Source of the DNA: Fragilariopsis cylindrus CCMP1102
Lineage: Eukaryota > Bacillariophyta > Bacillariophyceae > Bacillariales > Bacillariaceae
Direction of reading: 5' to 3'
Assembly (NCBI GenBank): GCA_900095095.1
Contig: FMBT01000657.1
Span: 1 to 28,137 of the forward strand
Length of the DNA stretch: 28,137 nt
The notes under the pieces were generated by a model. That model worked only from the letters and a program-made list of their open reading frames with translations, had not been told where the DNA came from and did not search any database. Shown here in pieces: positions 17,623 to 28,137 of the stretch (position 1 is the first letter of the stretch; each line of letters opens with the position of its first letter). The translations under genes were made by a program, and so were the position numbers.

Positions 17623-18750
17623 CTATCGAAGAATAGGATGATGATGGCTATGATGATTATGAGGTCCGTCGGTTGCAGCGACGGAAACAGGTGATGCAGA
17701 TGGTGACGATGATGATTCACCCGAAATTCGTTTTACTTGTGATGTGTCCTTGTCCTTTCTGACAAGATCTGCTGGTGCAATGGCGTCATCTTCTTTGTAC
17801 TGAGCACTCATACTGTAGATATACCAGAGTCTATTACGAACAGTCTCAACCATATCGGTTGTAAATTTCAGATCGAATGTAATGTTGATTACATCGACGA
17901 AGTTACTTTGTTGGTCTAACGATATATCGTCCATTCCTTCCATGGCATTCATAAGAGAAGCGAGCGCTATAAGACTACGTTCCTTCGTCACAAACGCGTA
18001 ATCGTACAGCGACAATTCGGCAAAGAATATCGCTCTTCGATAAATAGCGTTGGATATAGATCCATGTGGTACAGAGACGTAGTTGTGAAAGGAATTGATG
18101 AAACATTGTGCAGTAGGTGGATGGAGTCGCCATTGTAAAGTTTTCAAAATTATAAGTTCCATTTCAGCAATGTGTGACATTTCGAATTCACCACGAGATA
18201 GCTCTGCTAGGCTATTTATGGTTATTCTTTGTGGTCCACCATAAATTTTATTCGCCATGTACATAGTCGTCATAGCCGCAAGTTTGAACGCACTACGGTC
18301 ACAGCTACATTTATCAACAAACCGATCAAGGTAGGAGAAGGATACAGCGACAACCTCACGTTCCGCATGGAAGTGATCACAAACTCTGTAACTCCATTCA
18401 CACATCTTTTCACGACAAACAGTGTCAACCTTATCATGCTGCTGTTCGAATACAAGCTCGGGCATTTCCTTTTCCATTTCCGTCTCAGTTTCAGTTTCAG
18501 TTTCAGTTTCCATCTTCCCATCATCAGAAGTTGTTGTACTACTACTACACGCACAATGTTCCTTATTAGATCTCCGTCCGATATAATCAGAACAAGCGTA
18601 TGTTGATTCGTTCTGTTCGATCATCACTTTGACACGATCTAAGTGTTCATCGCATCCTTCTTCCGAGAGCAGCAACTCTGGCGTCTGATCACCATGACCA
18701 CGATTTCTCATTCGTAATCCTAGTGATGGGTTGGGTGATGAGGCTACCAT
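17623..18750 (-). CDS. Cyclin, diatom-type
   Basis: This single-exon 375-aa protein starts at ATG 18750. The cyclin box begins at about residue 111 (REKMCEWSYRVCDHF, then VVAVSFSYLDRFVDK, KLAAMTTMYMANKIYG, EMSHIAEMELIILKTLQWRL), with the Arg/Lys-Glu positions and the LxxLxW pattern of N-terminal cyclin folds. A weaker C-terminal cyclin fold follows (HPPTAQCFINSF, AELSLYDYAF, IALASLMNAME). Such proteins activate cyclin-dependent kinases. Diatom genomes carry an expanded set of divergent cyclins linked to nutrient and light signals, and the short single-exon form here fits that group; the exact class is inferred. A Thr-Glu repeat (18476-18512) precedes the box, and the C-terminus is His-rich. 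No clear destruction box is visible. Confidence 0.85.
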   Translation of the reverse strand: MVASSPNPSLGLRMRNRGHGDQTPELLLSEEGCDEHLDRVKVMIEQNESTYACSDYIGRRSNKEHCACSSSTTTSDDGKMETETETETETEMEKEMPELVFEQQHDKVDTVCREKMCEWSYRVCDHFHAEREVVAVSFSYLDRFVDKCSCDRSAFKLAAMTTMYMANKIYGGPQRITINSLAELSRGEFEMSHIAEMELIILKTLQWRLHPPTAQCFINSFHNYVSVPHGSISNAIYRRAIFFAELSLYDYAFVTKERSLIALASLMNAMEGMDDISLDQQSNFVDVINITFDLKFTTDMVETVRNRLWYIYSMSAQYKEDDAIAPADLVRKDKDTSQVKRISGESSSSPSASPVSVAATDGPHNHHSHHHPILR

Positions 18751-19745
18751 TGTTTCTTTTTTTCTTTACAAAAGTTTGGTATAGACGACGAGGAGTTTTT
18801 GAATATCTCTTAAAATTCTTGGGTTGGTTGCTTCCAATAGTTAGTCTCGAGTCTCTACTAATATGTACTAGATTGCTGCGATGAAATACCTTTTAACATA
18901 CCTTGTAAATACTTTTTATGTTACGTTACTGTACGGAAGATATTGTCAATACCCACATCAATCGGTTTTTTATTAATACATTTGGAGGGTGTCGCTTCAG
19001 ATCCATTCGCTAAATAAATTAAAAATTGCATACTCGTTTGGTCGCGCAGAATCCTAGAATTTAATTTTAGCAAGAATGAATAGAAAACCACGTGCATGCA
19101 AATGAATGAATCGTGCTTTGAACGGTAATAGATCCACGACTTCACTCGTGCATGCCAATGAGACACGCTTCATTGGCGAGCACTATGTCATGTGGGAGTT
19201 TTTTTAATCAAATTAGTCAAACAAATAATTGCTACAGTATCTATTATTATGTATTTCATTCTCTTCTAATGTATTTTATTACAGTTCTTTGTTTATATAC
19301 TTTCTTCCTTTGTGAGTTGGTTCTGCATTCTTGTTATTCTTGTTGTCCTTTCGACACCTTGATTAGAGATAGCTATGTTATTGTCAATTGTTAGTTACGT
19401 TGAATATTTATCTGATCTTGATTTATGGTATTCAATAGTGCTCGATTACAGAAGTATTTATATCTATTTGATTATATTATAATCTATTATTTTGTTTTGT
19501 TTTCTGTTAGCTTTTCTTTGTTGCAGGATCTATTCCACAATTTGCGGCAGTAAGCCGAACTAGCAGAATAGTTCCCGAAGAGAAATAGTATAAGTAATAT
19601 AATATGGAAGGATGGAATGAATCTAATCGTAATATCAATAAAATATAATGAAAGTCAAAAATAGATCATAAATTGTTTTTAATAAAGAAGATGAATCGTA
19701 TGTGTATAACATGCATGTGTTCATCTACTTTATGAAGCTATTAAG
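18751..19745. other. Intergenic region upstream of the cyclin, with one possible orphan exon
   Basis: This 995-bp spacer should contain the cyclin promoter at its left end and the APC5 3' end at its right. A pyrimidine tract and TTGCAG at 19526 precede a 62-nt open piece, 19527-19588, ending in TAG (SIPQFAAVSRTSRIVPEEK). It has the form of a last exon, but I find no upstream partner. Open frames at 18921-19166 and 19152-19394 are not convincing. Confidence 0.35.
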
Positions 19746-22598
19746 TTAATAAATTGATCTATCCACCAATAGCTGAATCTTGAGAGGATCACCTAGAGAA
19801 TCTAATATAGTTGTGAAGTTGCATCTCTTGATATTCCCAACTTTTAAAAATCGATCCGACATAGCATCGCGCTTATCATTATTGGAAAGTAAAGAATGAA
19901 TGTGAGCCTGTAAATAATACACCTCTCTTAGTCTATAACGGTCTTGGCAATCTTCAAATAATTTCATACTTTTGTTGAGCGCATGTAGAGCATGATGGAA
20001 GCGCTTATTAGCAGCAGCAGCAGTAGAATTTTTAGTATCCATTTGACCGGTATTCCCTGTGGTGTTAGTTTTTGTTTTCGTTGCAGTAGATTTTGCGTTA
20101 TGATACTTTAAATGCGATTTGCATAGGGTCAGATACGCCTGTGCTTGAAACCAAATATGTCCTCGTTGTAACAAAGTTGGCAACGTAGCCTCTAGAATGG
20201 CAATGGCTCGTTTCGGATTTTGAAGTCTATAAAAAACCTGTGCCAAGATCGACATGGCTGCTGCATGTAAGCCGTGCATTTCCCATCTTTCGCACATAGC
20301 AAGGGCTTCGAGGAGTGGTGATAGGGCTGTTGTACATTGTTTCCGATCCGATTCCAATTCTGTTATTCCCATTTGAATTAATATTCTAGCCTGATTGTTT
20401 AAAAGGCCCTTACTTTGACAGTATGCGACCAATGAGGTTCCAGTCTCTTTAGCCTTTTCCCAATTTTTTGTGCGACAAAAATAAAGATATTTTTGCATTC
20501 TAATATCAGCATTGAGTTGATCACGATTGTATAATCCAGGATGTAGATAGGAATCTAACATCATCTGTAACGCGATAGCATCGTCCAAATCTCCACGATT
20601 AACAGCCCACTCATGAAATATTAATGCAAGATTGTGTAGAATCGGTTCTTCTAAATCATTCCCATCTAGTCCCAACTCTGTTCGTAATTGCAGCATGGCA
20701 CTCACAGCTTTTGCGTAAGAACACGGACGACTTGAAGCAGCGCTTTCAGTCTCATATTTCCCTTGTCGTCCAGCGTTCATTGTTCTAATCGTTGGTGGAG
20801 AACCGTACAAGGCGCATCGTGAAATGTTTTGAATGGCAGCAAGTATGTCAGCATATGATAATTCTTCTTGCTGGTTCAAGGTCGTCTTAGAGGCCCATTC
20901 CGACATTGCTGGCATCCCAAGTGGATCCCATATCCCAGCTGATACTAATCGTTGTAGAGCCATACTCTCTAATACCTCCTTGGGATCTTGTGACAAGTGT
21001 GTAGGTCGATCTAGTGTTCCACTATGATCTGTACTCGGCTCTGCCGTAACTTGTAGTAGATGATTCCAGGACGTTGTCCAATTACCACCACCACCACCGC
21101 CCTGGGATGACACGTCCCCTTCTTCTCCTGTTGAGTATGCGCTGGATCTTTCCCCGTACGTAGATGAATTGCTTCCACTCGGATCATCCCCCTGTAATGC
21201 ATGTTTAGCTAATGTCAGTTGTGCTCCTGCTACCAATGGACGTAACTGTCCTTGTGATGCTCGACTAGCACATCGTCGTAAAAGTTCCCGTCGTTCCGCG
21301 GTTCCATGCCCATGATGTTCATACAGCCATCCAAGAGCAAAAGCAACACAGGCAGCATCCTTTGATTGTTGAGCAACACGAACGGCCTCTTCTGTGGCTA
21401 GTAATGCAAGGTTAGAGTCACCAAAGGAAGAATGAGTCATGGCTAGTAATATGGCTGAGAATTGTAGAATATCCTTAGAAGAAGAAGTAGAGGCCGATGC
21501 AGAACCATTTGTGTTGTTGTTATTGTTATTGTTGCTGCTGTTGTCAATAGATGCAGCATTACGACTGTTAGTATGCTGTACCATAGAATGATCAAAATAC
21601 TCGTGGAGGGCATCTAATGCACCAACCCGTTCTCCATGTCGCAAGCAATTAAGGTAGCGTAGAAAGTGTGCCGCTGGAAGTTCTGGGTTGTTTTTTAACA
21701 TATTCCGAATATAAACCTCCATTTCTTCGAAGGAAATTCGTGCACGGTGACGACTACAAGAATTAGTACTAGCAGGATGGTGCGTAATATTTGGATTCAT
21801 CTGTTCATCGCCATCATCGTTGTTATTGTTGTTGTTGTTTGTATTGCCATCATTGTTTTGGCCGTGGTCAACGTCAAAACCAATGCAATCTTGACGTAAA
21901 ATAGATTGAAGCTGATCGGTTGAAAGAGGCCAAGCCCAAACAGTAGACTTATTACTAGCACTGTCATTATTATTGCGATCATTATTATTATTATTATTAA
22001 TAGTAGTAGTAGTACTAGTAGTAGTATTCTCGTCCAACGCTGATATTTGTATCGATGAAACTTGTTCCTTAAGAGCCTGCCAAAGTAAAATAATAGATTC
22101 GAAGGAAAGTTCATCAAATCCTAAACAATATTGTCGAAGATATAGTCCATGTAAACTTGTTGCGTCGACTAAACCCTCAAGAATCGCACCCTTCAAAGAT
22201 TCGAACAGGTCCATTAATGAATCCACCGATTCTGATGCCATATGTAATGTATCTACCAGTAGCTCCGTTGCTTGAATTCCTAAATGACGTTTCACTTTGA
22301 TCATCCATAAGGACAAAGAATTGTCATAATTCGTATCGTCGTTCTTATTCTTAAATACAGTGTCATTATTAACGTCAACATTGGTGTCATTATAATTATT
22401 AATACTATTACTATCGATTCGTTGATTATTTCCAGAAACACTCTCTTCCAAAAATGTTGCAACTACATTTTCTGACAAAACAATTGAAGATCCATCGACA
22501 TCATCATGCTCCAGATCGTGAAGGAGAGAATTTGGGTCAGAATAGATAGCAATCAATGCACAGACACCAATATTGTGAGGATTTGGTCGTTGTGACAT
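19746..22598 (-). CDS. APC5: Anaphase-promoting complex subunit 5 (APC5)
   Basis: The first ATG is at 22598 (MSQRPNPHNIG); an open extension to 22610 begins with TTG and is not used. The protein is 950 aa in one exon. APC5 is a TPR scaffold subunit of the APC/C ubiquitin ligase that drives mitotic exit. The diagnostic ANAPC5 block lies at about residues 288-340 (FEEMEVYIRNMLKNNPELPA, HFLRYLNCLRHGERVGALDA, LHEYFD), followed by TPR helices (LLAMTHSSFGDSNLALLATE, EEAVRVAQQSKDAACVAFAL) and further helical repeats to the C-terminus (MGITELESDRKQCTTALSPL, LAQVFYRLQNPKRAIAILEA). Human APC5 is about 755 aa; the surplus is Asn-, Ser- and Gly-rich inserts between helices. With the neighbouring cyclin it gives a local cell-cycle pair, probably by chance. 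Confidence 0.9.
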   Translation of the reverse strand: MSQRPNPHNIGVCALIAIYSDPNSLLHDLEHDDVDGSSIVLSENVVATFLEESVSGNNQRIDSNSINNYNDTNVDVNNDTVFKNKNDDTNYDNSLSLWMIKVKRHLGIQATELLVDTLHMASESVDSLMDLFESLKGAILEGLVDATSLHGLYLRQYCLGFDELSFESIILLWQALKEQVSSIQISALDENTTTSTTTTINNNNNNDRNNNDSASNKSTVWAWPLSTDQLQSILRQDCIGFDVDHGQNNDGNTNNNNNNNDDGDEQMNPNITHHPASTNSCSRHRARISFEEMEVYIRNMLKNNPELPAAHFLRYLNCLRHGERVGALDALHEYFDHSMVQHTNSRNAASIDNSSNNNNNNNTNGSASASTSSSKDILQFSAILLAMTHSSFGDSNLALLATEEAVRVAQQSKDAACVAFALGWLYEHHGHGTAERRELLRRCASRASQGQLRPLVAGAQLTLAKHALQGDDPSGSNSSTYGERSSAYSTGEEGDVSSQGGGGGGNWTTSWNHLLQVTAEPSTDHSGTLDRPTHLSQDPKEVLESMALQRLVSAGIWDPLGMPAMSEWASKTTLNQQEELSYADILAAIQNISRCALYGSPPTIRTMNAGRQGKYETESAASSRPCSYAKAVSAMLQLRTELGLDGNDLEEPILHNLALIFHEWAVNRGDLDDAIALQMMLDSYLHPGLYNRDQLNADIRMQKYLYFCRTKNWEKAKETGTSLVAYCQSKGLLNNQARILIQMGITELESDRKQCTTALSPLLEALAMCERWEMHGLHAAAMSILAQVFYRLQNPKRAIAILEATLPTLLQRGHIWFQAQAYLTLCKSHLKYHNAKSTATKTKTNTTGNTGQMDTKNSTAAAANKRFHHALHALNKSMKLFEDCQDRYRLREVYYLQAHIHSLLSNNDKRDAMSDRFLKVGNIKRCNFTTILDSLGDPLKIQLLVDRSIY

Positions 22599-23012
22599 CT
22601 TTTTGTTCAAATATTTAATTTATATATTCAAATACTATAAATGTAAATGTACAGTAAAGTGCTTCTACCGCAAAGCCACTTTTTAAATGACAAGAGAGAG
22701 TGAAGATTGTAAATGCAAGCAAATAAAAACAAACAAAAAAGCAAGTTTAAAAAAATCAAAACAGGACCAGCCCATATGCAGCCTAACGGGATTGGATCCA
22801 TTCAGTCCCGTAGCATCATAAAGCCAAGAAAAGAATTAGAATTTTCACGACTCTTAATTCGCTTCACTCTTCATCTCGACGTTACGGTAGTTATTAGTTT
22901 ACATTATTTATGTTGAATGTCTAATTGAAAAGTGTATTCGTTGTGATATAGTATCTAGATAGATAAAAGGAACAAAAGAGAAGACAATATCTCTGATTAC
23001 ATAAGGTAAAAC
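22599..23012. promoter_or_regulatory. Divergent promoter region (APC5 / VPS29)
   Basis: These 414 bp separate two diverging starts. The open frame 22713-22916 within it is Lys/Gln-rich and has no domain, so I treat the whole stretch as regulatory and 5' UTR sequence. Confidence 0.45.
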
Positions 23013-24010
23013 ATGGCTAGTTTCGGAGAACTCGTTTTGGTCCTGGGTGATTTACACATACCAGAGAGAGCAAATGCGATACCAGAAAGTTTCAAACGGT
23101 ACGAGAAATAAAATAATCTTTAAAATTTTGAGTTTCGACGAAGGCATTAGATATATGGAATCAATCCATCGATCAGTGTTCGTGTCGTCGTATCTAAATT
23201 AATTTCTAACCGAGAATTATTCTCTTTATTATCGAAAAAAAAAAACTTTCCATTTAATTCATTTCATAATCGATGTTACGTTATAGTATGCTCGTTCCAA
23301 ATAAGATGCAACATGTGATTTGTACGGGGAATATCGGCCGTGAACAATTCAATGAACTTTGTACACTGGCGCCGAATGTACATGTCGTGCAGGGTGATTT
23401 TGATGATGATGAGACATTACCATTTCCAGAAGTTCAGGTCGTTCAAGTTGGACAATTTAGAATTGGATTAATCCATGGTCATCAACTACTACCATCACCA
23501 TCATCACAGGATGCAAAAGCACGAATGAGACGAAAATTGAACGTAGATATTTTTATATCTGGTCATACTCATCAAAATGAAGTTGTTTTAGAGGATGGAT
23601 ATTATCATATCAATCCAGTGAGTAGTTTTTAATTATTTACCTTATTCTTTTCATTCATTCTGTTCGTATTACGTACTAATATCACATATTCTAACTCTTC
23701 TCATTTTGTATTATGGTGTCATCATTATTCTTTCAATTCACGACTGACTTTTAACTTTTCCCCTTTCCATTACTACTACTACTAGGGATCAATTACTGGA
23801 GCATATTCGGCAATAACTCCCGACGTTACTCCATCATTTATCTTGTTGGCTGTCCAAGATACTAAATTGGTATGTTATGTATACGAATTGAACAAGAAAG
23901 GGGAAGTTGAAGTAAGTAAAACAGAATTTACAAAACCGGAACGACCTGCTAGTGATGCAACGACACCAGGCAACAATAATCCTGCATTATTACAATCATT
24001 ACTGTCATAG
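23013..24010 (+). CDS. VPS29: Retromer subunit VPS29, three exons
   Basis: Exons are 23013-23098, 23287-23617 and 23786-24010 with GT-AG introns of 188 and 168 bp; phases agree and give 213 aa. VPS29 is the metallophosphoesterase-fold subunit of retromer, which recycles cargo from endosomes to the Golgi or plasma membrane. The sequence follows the family closely: LVLVLGDLHIPERANAIPE, MQHVICTGNIG, VVQGDFDDDE, VGQFRIGLIHGHQLLP, VDIFISGHTH, and after intron 2 NPGSITGAYSAI. The metal-site motifs GDLH, GDFD, GHTH are present, though in most members phosphatase activity is absent or doubtful and the fold serves as a scaffold. The extra C-terminal tail (about 25 residues, Pro/Asn-rich) is longer than in human VPS29 (182 aa). 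Confidence 0.95.
23099..23286 (+). other. VPS29 intron 1
   Basis: The donor GTACGA and the acceptor TTATAG give a 188-bp, phase-2 intron. Joining yields the codon CGT and the family sequence FKRMLVPNKMQ. Confidence 0.85.
23618..23785 (+). other. VPS29 intron 2
   Basis: The donor GTGAGT and the acceptor TACTAG give a 168-bp, phase-0 intron. Joining rebuilds the conserved HINPGSITGAY. Confidence 0.9.
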
Positions 24011-24669
24011 TAAGAGAATATAGAGACGAGAATTATAGGATATATCCTATACGAAGTTACATACAGTATACTGTTTTTTTGTAGTTCAGGTTGTGCGCTT
24101 TAAAAACGGCACGTACTTATTGTAGTGGCAGCAGTAGTTCTATCGTAGTAGGTCCTTTGATTTATTTGTACAGTATAAAAACAGTAAAATTATATCTGAT
24201 TTCATTCAACTCTAGTATAATAAATAAAGGAACCATTTTCTTCTCCTTGTCAAAATTAATAGTAAACACCACGGAGCTAATTCGTACATTAGGCACATCA
24301 TTATGTGTCTAGCGTAATTGGAATCACTATAATAGTATATAATGTATATATTTAAATATGTACAGTAGTTCAGTAGAATATGTAGAAAAGATAATATGTG
24401 ATTCCTGCGGGAATGGGAAAAAACGACTCAATTATTTTAATCTAAGTAGTCAAAACGAGTCAGTAGCACCATTCATAATAATATTTTTGGATTTACTGTA
24501 CCCGCGCCCCTCAGTAGCTTCGAAGCTATTCGAAGTTCGAGAAAGAAAACAACGAAAACACAAAACGAAAAATCTAATGGAAATAAAGATGCCGACATAA
24601 ACATCTTATAACCTTATTCTCTCTTCTACTCTCAGAAACCAATCTATAGCAATAGAAGAATACGAAAAT
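24011..24669. other. Spacer between VPS29 and RPAP1
   Basis: This 659-bp tandem-orientation spacer holds the VPS29 3' end and the RPAP1 promoter. Open frames at 24091-24312 and 24358-24600 have no recognisable protein features. A short inverted repeat (CTTCGAAG within TAGCTTCGAAGCTA) lies near 24515. Confidence 0.45.
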
Positions 24670-27600
24670 ATGGCTAATACGGAATGTATGTCCGACGAAT
24701 TCATAGAATCACTTGCGACGGCAGGTTCGTCGTCCGCCGTGGTTTCAACCTCGTCGTCGTCGTCATCTCAAGATCGTCGAAGGCAGCAAGAGCAGCGACA
24801 GCGACAACAATTGCGATCTCGCCAGATGCAAAATAGATTACAGAAAAAAATGGAACTTCCAATTGGGGATTCACCTGCAGCAAAGGTCGTCCGAGCTAGT
24901 CCCAACAATCAATACAAGAATTCCAGAGCGCCCGCAGAAAATATACAAGAGTCTGATGGCGGTGTGGTAGATCCATTATCCTCATCGCCCTCACCAACCC
25001 AGGCGGATTCTGCAGGGCTCGTCCTTTGGTGGGAAAGATCATCGAACACAACGATAATCATCGAGGGAATAAGAAGAAGGTAAATGGAAAAGGTTCGCGA
25101 TTCTCCCGAAACCGACAAGAAACAAATAACACAACAAAAACCCATAGTACGGATTTCCATCAGTCCACGACAAACCTTTCGGGACCTTTGTCAAAGGTAA
25201 AAGAATGATGGGAACCGCCCAATAAATAAAACAGTAACGAAAACGATCGATAAACGTTCTAATGGTACAAATAATGTTATCGATATGAACAGCAGCGGCA
25301 GAAGTGATGGCAATGCACACCATCTCCTCCAAGAAGCCAGTCATAATGAGGCCCAATCTATGTTATCTGGTATGTCGCTGGAAGAAATCAAGGACAATCA
25401 ACAGGAAATTCAGCAGGCTCTGTCACCAGAATTAATGGCATTTTTAAAAGATAGACGTAAGTCAAAAGTCCAACAAAAAGAAACCGCATCTGGAAGAGAA
25501 TCGTCGTCATTGCCATCATCATCATCATCGACGAATAATACAATTCGAACCGAAATTAATACTGCTACAAGTACTCCCGACGTGAACAAAAACAAAAAGG
25601 GTCAAGAGAAAAATTCAGAGCGTGACGATAAGGAGCGAATGGCGAAACTTGTCGCATCTATAAAGACGCATGAAGATTTGGATGCCACCTTCCGAGCAGA
25701 AATGAAGAGTGACGTTTTTGGTATAGATTTTAATGAGAAGGACGTCGACGATGACAAAAATGGCAAAGAACAGTTTTTGGTGGCTTGCGGTTTACTTCGT
25801 TCAACATCCCCACGACAAACACTATGGGCAGCGAGGACCGTGAGCTTAAAGTTGAATGAACTAATAACTGCGCCTACTTTCAAACTTCAGCAGCAGCAAC
25901 AACAGCAACAAGACAATGATAATGTCGAAAATGATAAGACGGATCCTCCCGCCACTTCGAAAGCGGAAACGTCAACGATAACAAAGGCCGACTTATCATC
26001 AACTCTTCCTGTGTCATTGCGATGCCTTTTAGACAAACTACTGACTAGCTCATGCAATTATCTTTTGCATACGTATGCGCTCCAGTCTCTCTATTACTTA
26101 ACAATTATTTATGCCCATCCAGATCATGACATAATTCACTACGATTCCTCGTCACCTTTATCATTGAGAAGCGATGCCACTACCTTTTCAACATCTGAAA
26201 AATCGACTTGCTCGGACGTTTCGATCTTTCAAGAGAACTTCATGGACGATGCCGTACCTACACCACCACTTGATACTGCGTATCCGCCCATGTCGGTTAC
26301 ACCGCTCGCTGTCCCTGAAGAAATAAGTCGTAACAACACGAATGATAAGAATGGAGCGCCGGCATATATGACCTCATCTTCTACTGCATCAGCACTGACC
26401 GAGGGTGAGGCCTTTAAAAAAGATCCCATGTGGACACTTTTATCAAAAATGAAGATTCTTCCCCGCCTTTCATTTCTTTTGGAACATCAACAGCATATGA
26501 TTAGCATTCCAGCAGAGGCTTTAGTCGCTATTTGTGGAATCGTTAGTATGGTCGGTCAACGCTCACCAGGAGCTGCTTCTGCCATAGTACAGCACAAAAC
26601 TCTGACCTCCCAACTATTAAAGCGAATGATAGAACAGATCCAGCAAGGACGAAGCGAAAGTGGAGAGAACAGTAACAACAACAATGGTAGAATCATACAC
26701 GCCACAATGCGACTCTTTTGTATTTTGTCACGGCAATCAAGAGTTTGCCGCCGAAGGTTTACCTCTCGAAGAAATTCTAGCTCCTATACTGGCAACTGGT
26801 CCTGCATCTTCCTATGAAGAATATCGTACACAGCAACAAGCATTGGTCTTGTGGAGGACCATGTTAAGATACGGACTTGCTCTCGAAGCGTTGCCATTCA
26901 TGTTAACCGTATCTGCTCGACACTTAGCCCTGCCGTTTTCCCAACGAATTCTCTCTTTCCTCAGAATTTCTCTCCGCCTTTACACTAGTCTTGGAATGTG
27001 TGAAAGTGGTGTGGAGCAAAAACCACGGAGCTTCGACATCACCAGCAGCAGTAGCAACAACAACGGAAACGCTATCAACAGTCCACGACACCCTACCGGA
27101 ATGATCAACCCAGCCTCAATCAAGATCATTGAGACAGCAACGAATTTAATGGTCTCTACACTTATTTTATCAAAAAAGCTTCACCCTTTGATTCAGACGC
27201 GGACTTGATTCTCAACTATAGGTTTAATGCATCGAGACTACTGTACTTGTCAACCTGGTTTCAGCTATTTGATCCTGCAGTTAATACATATGATGATGTG
27301 GCGGTGGAAGATTACATTTCACTCAATGATCAAGAAAGTCTCTTGATTACAATGCAATCATGGGCCAAACAAGAAGGGGTCATTGAAAGGGCGTGGAAAT
27401 CAGTAGCGATCTGGTGTGATCCTTCCTTAAATCTCGATGAGTTATCACGAGACATTACACCAATCAAGTCGAAGCCGCAGTAAGTGGGTTTATTCATAGC
27501 TACTTCTCACTCGCTTTGGTATTATTGAGATCAAAAGTTTCAAATTCTCGCATTGAAGATATCAAACGTTCCCTTCACAAACATTTGGTCAGGACGATTA

Positions 27601-28137
27601 TTCAGGGTTTGAAATCAGCTTTAAAGTCTCAAGCTGATCATATTACAAGTGCCAAACAAAGCACAATAATACGGCAAGAGAAGGGTGGATAATTCAGAGT
27701 CATTTTGCTGTTGCGAAATTCTGCTTCCATTCCATGTCAATGGGCTTGATTGAATCCTCTTCCGACCTAACACTTGTACGGAGTATGGTGTTCTCACTTT
27801 TGGGGAGACTTCAAAAAGGAAACGAGTCTATTGCTGCTGTTCTTTATAGTAGCGATGCTTTATTTCAAACTTGCGGCAATCCTGTACAAGAGCATATCAT
27901 GTCAACAGAATCATCATCACCAATATCTACCATGTTCCTTGGTGAGGTTTGCGGGTCAGAGCGTGCAAGAAAACAACTAGATCATTAGTTTTAAACTCCA
28001 ACATGGGTTTGGACTCACTTCGGCAGGATTTGGACCCTTTGCGTTGGACTCGTTGCTAGGTAACGCAGAACAACCAAACACTGGTCCAACAGGTCCAAAC
28101 AGTACCGAAGATTCAACTTTTCCTCTTGGCAAATTCT
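24670..28137 (+). CDS. RPAP1: RNA polymerase II-associated protein 1 (RPAP1), frame-broken and 3' truncated by window edge
   Basis: It starts at ATG 24670 (MANTECMSDEF). The N-terminal region has a basic Gln/Arg helix and PLVGKIIEHN, an RPAP1/RBA50-like motif. The RPAP1_N block follows at about 25315-25450 (LLQEASHNEAQSMLSGMSLE, ALSPELMAFLKDRR), then the RPAP1_C-like block (LLRSTSPRQTLWAARTVSLK) and ARM/helical segments (KMKILPRLSFLLEHQQHM, AAEGLPLEEILAPILATG). RPAP1 helps assemble or import RNA polymerase II and connects it with Mediator. No single frame covers it: the similarity moves between frames at about 25023, 25200, 26745, 27174, 27462, 27684 and 27985, each time at a short run of one base, with clean open frame between (up to 510 codons). 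The longest piece is 25285-26817. The 3' end lies outside the window. Confidence 0.82.

Noticed and set aside
24091..24600. Two short plus-strand frames downstream of VPS29
   Set aside because: They are AT-rich with no domain and no splice link to VPS29, which already ends at a proper stop.
25083..25300. Introns as the reason for frame changes in RPAP1
   Set aside because: A GTAAAA is present at 25197, but no acceptor gives the right phase; at the other six sites there are no GT-AG pairs, whereas one-base changes in homopolymers restore the frame each time.
1..28137. tRNA, rRNA or other structured RNA genes
   Set aside because: Reading by eye I found no cloverleaf or rRNA-like segment; a covariance-model scan would be needed to exclude small ones.

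Overview
This is a stretch of nuclear DNA from a unicellular photosynthetic eukaryote, most likely a diatom and probably a pennate one. The evidence is: short GT-AG introns, AT-rich spacers, and Asn/Asp/Ser/Gln trinucleotide tracts inside otherwise ordinary enzymes; N-terminal leaders with an Ala/Ser-Ala-Phe step typical of diatom complex-plastid targeting (Maf and SnoaL-like proteins); a lumen-type thylakoid protein with a twin-arginine leader; a cyclin of the expanded diatom type; and an intergenic Mutator-like transposon. Species cannot be named from the sequence alone.

Layout. 1-2595 (+): 3' part of a 3-hydroxy-3-methylglutaryl-CoA synthase gene whose reading frame runs, after one 143-bp intron, straight into a complete beta-ketoacyl synthase domain. 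2957-4053 (-): four-exon thylakoid lumen protein. 4494-5596 (+): two-exon Maf/HAM1-type nucleotide pyrophosphatase, probably plastid-targeted. 6015-11339: a 5.3-kb Mutator-like element (MULE) with a perfect 10-bp target duplication, a truncated transposase, a divergent accessory ORF, and a 4.7-copy array of a 189-bp repeat where the transposase catalytic domain should be. 11535-12452 (-): SnoaL/NTF2-like protein. 13300-13695 (+): small hypothetical. 13961-15235 (-): alpha/beta hydrolase. 15528-16805 (+): class I methyltransferase whose last codons and stop are tandemly duplicated downstream. 17623-18750 (-): cyclin. 19746-22598 (-): APC5 subunit of the anaphase-promoting complex. 23013-24010 (+): three-exon VPS29 retromer subunit. 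24670-window end (+): RPAP1, readable only across about seven single-base frame breaks.

The genes do not form a pathway cluster; they look like a gene-dense eukaryotic neighbourhood of alternating strands with short, shared (divergent or convergent) spacers. The points worth following are the HMG-CoA synthase/ketosynthase fusion (a possible way of feeding acetoacetyl-CoA to the mevalonate pathway, inference only), the rearranged MULE with its in-phase 189-bp array, and the clustering of one-base frame breaks in RPAP1, which reads more like consensus error than gene death.
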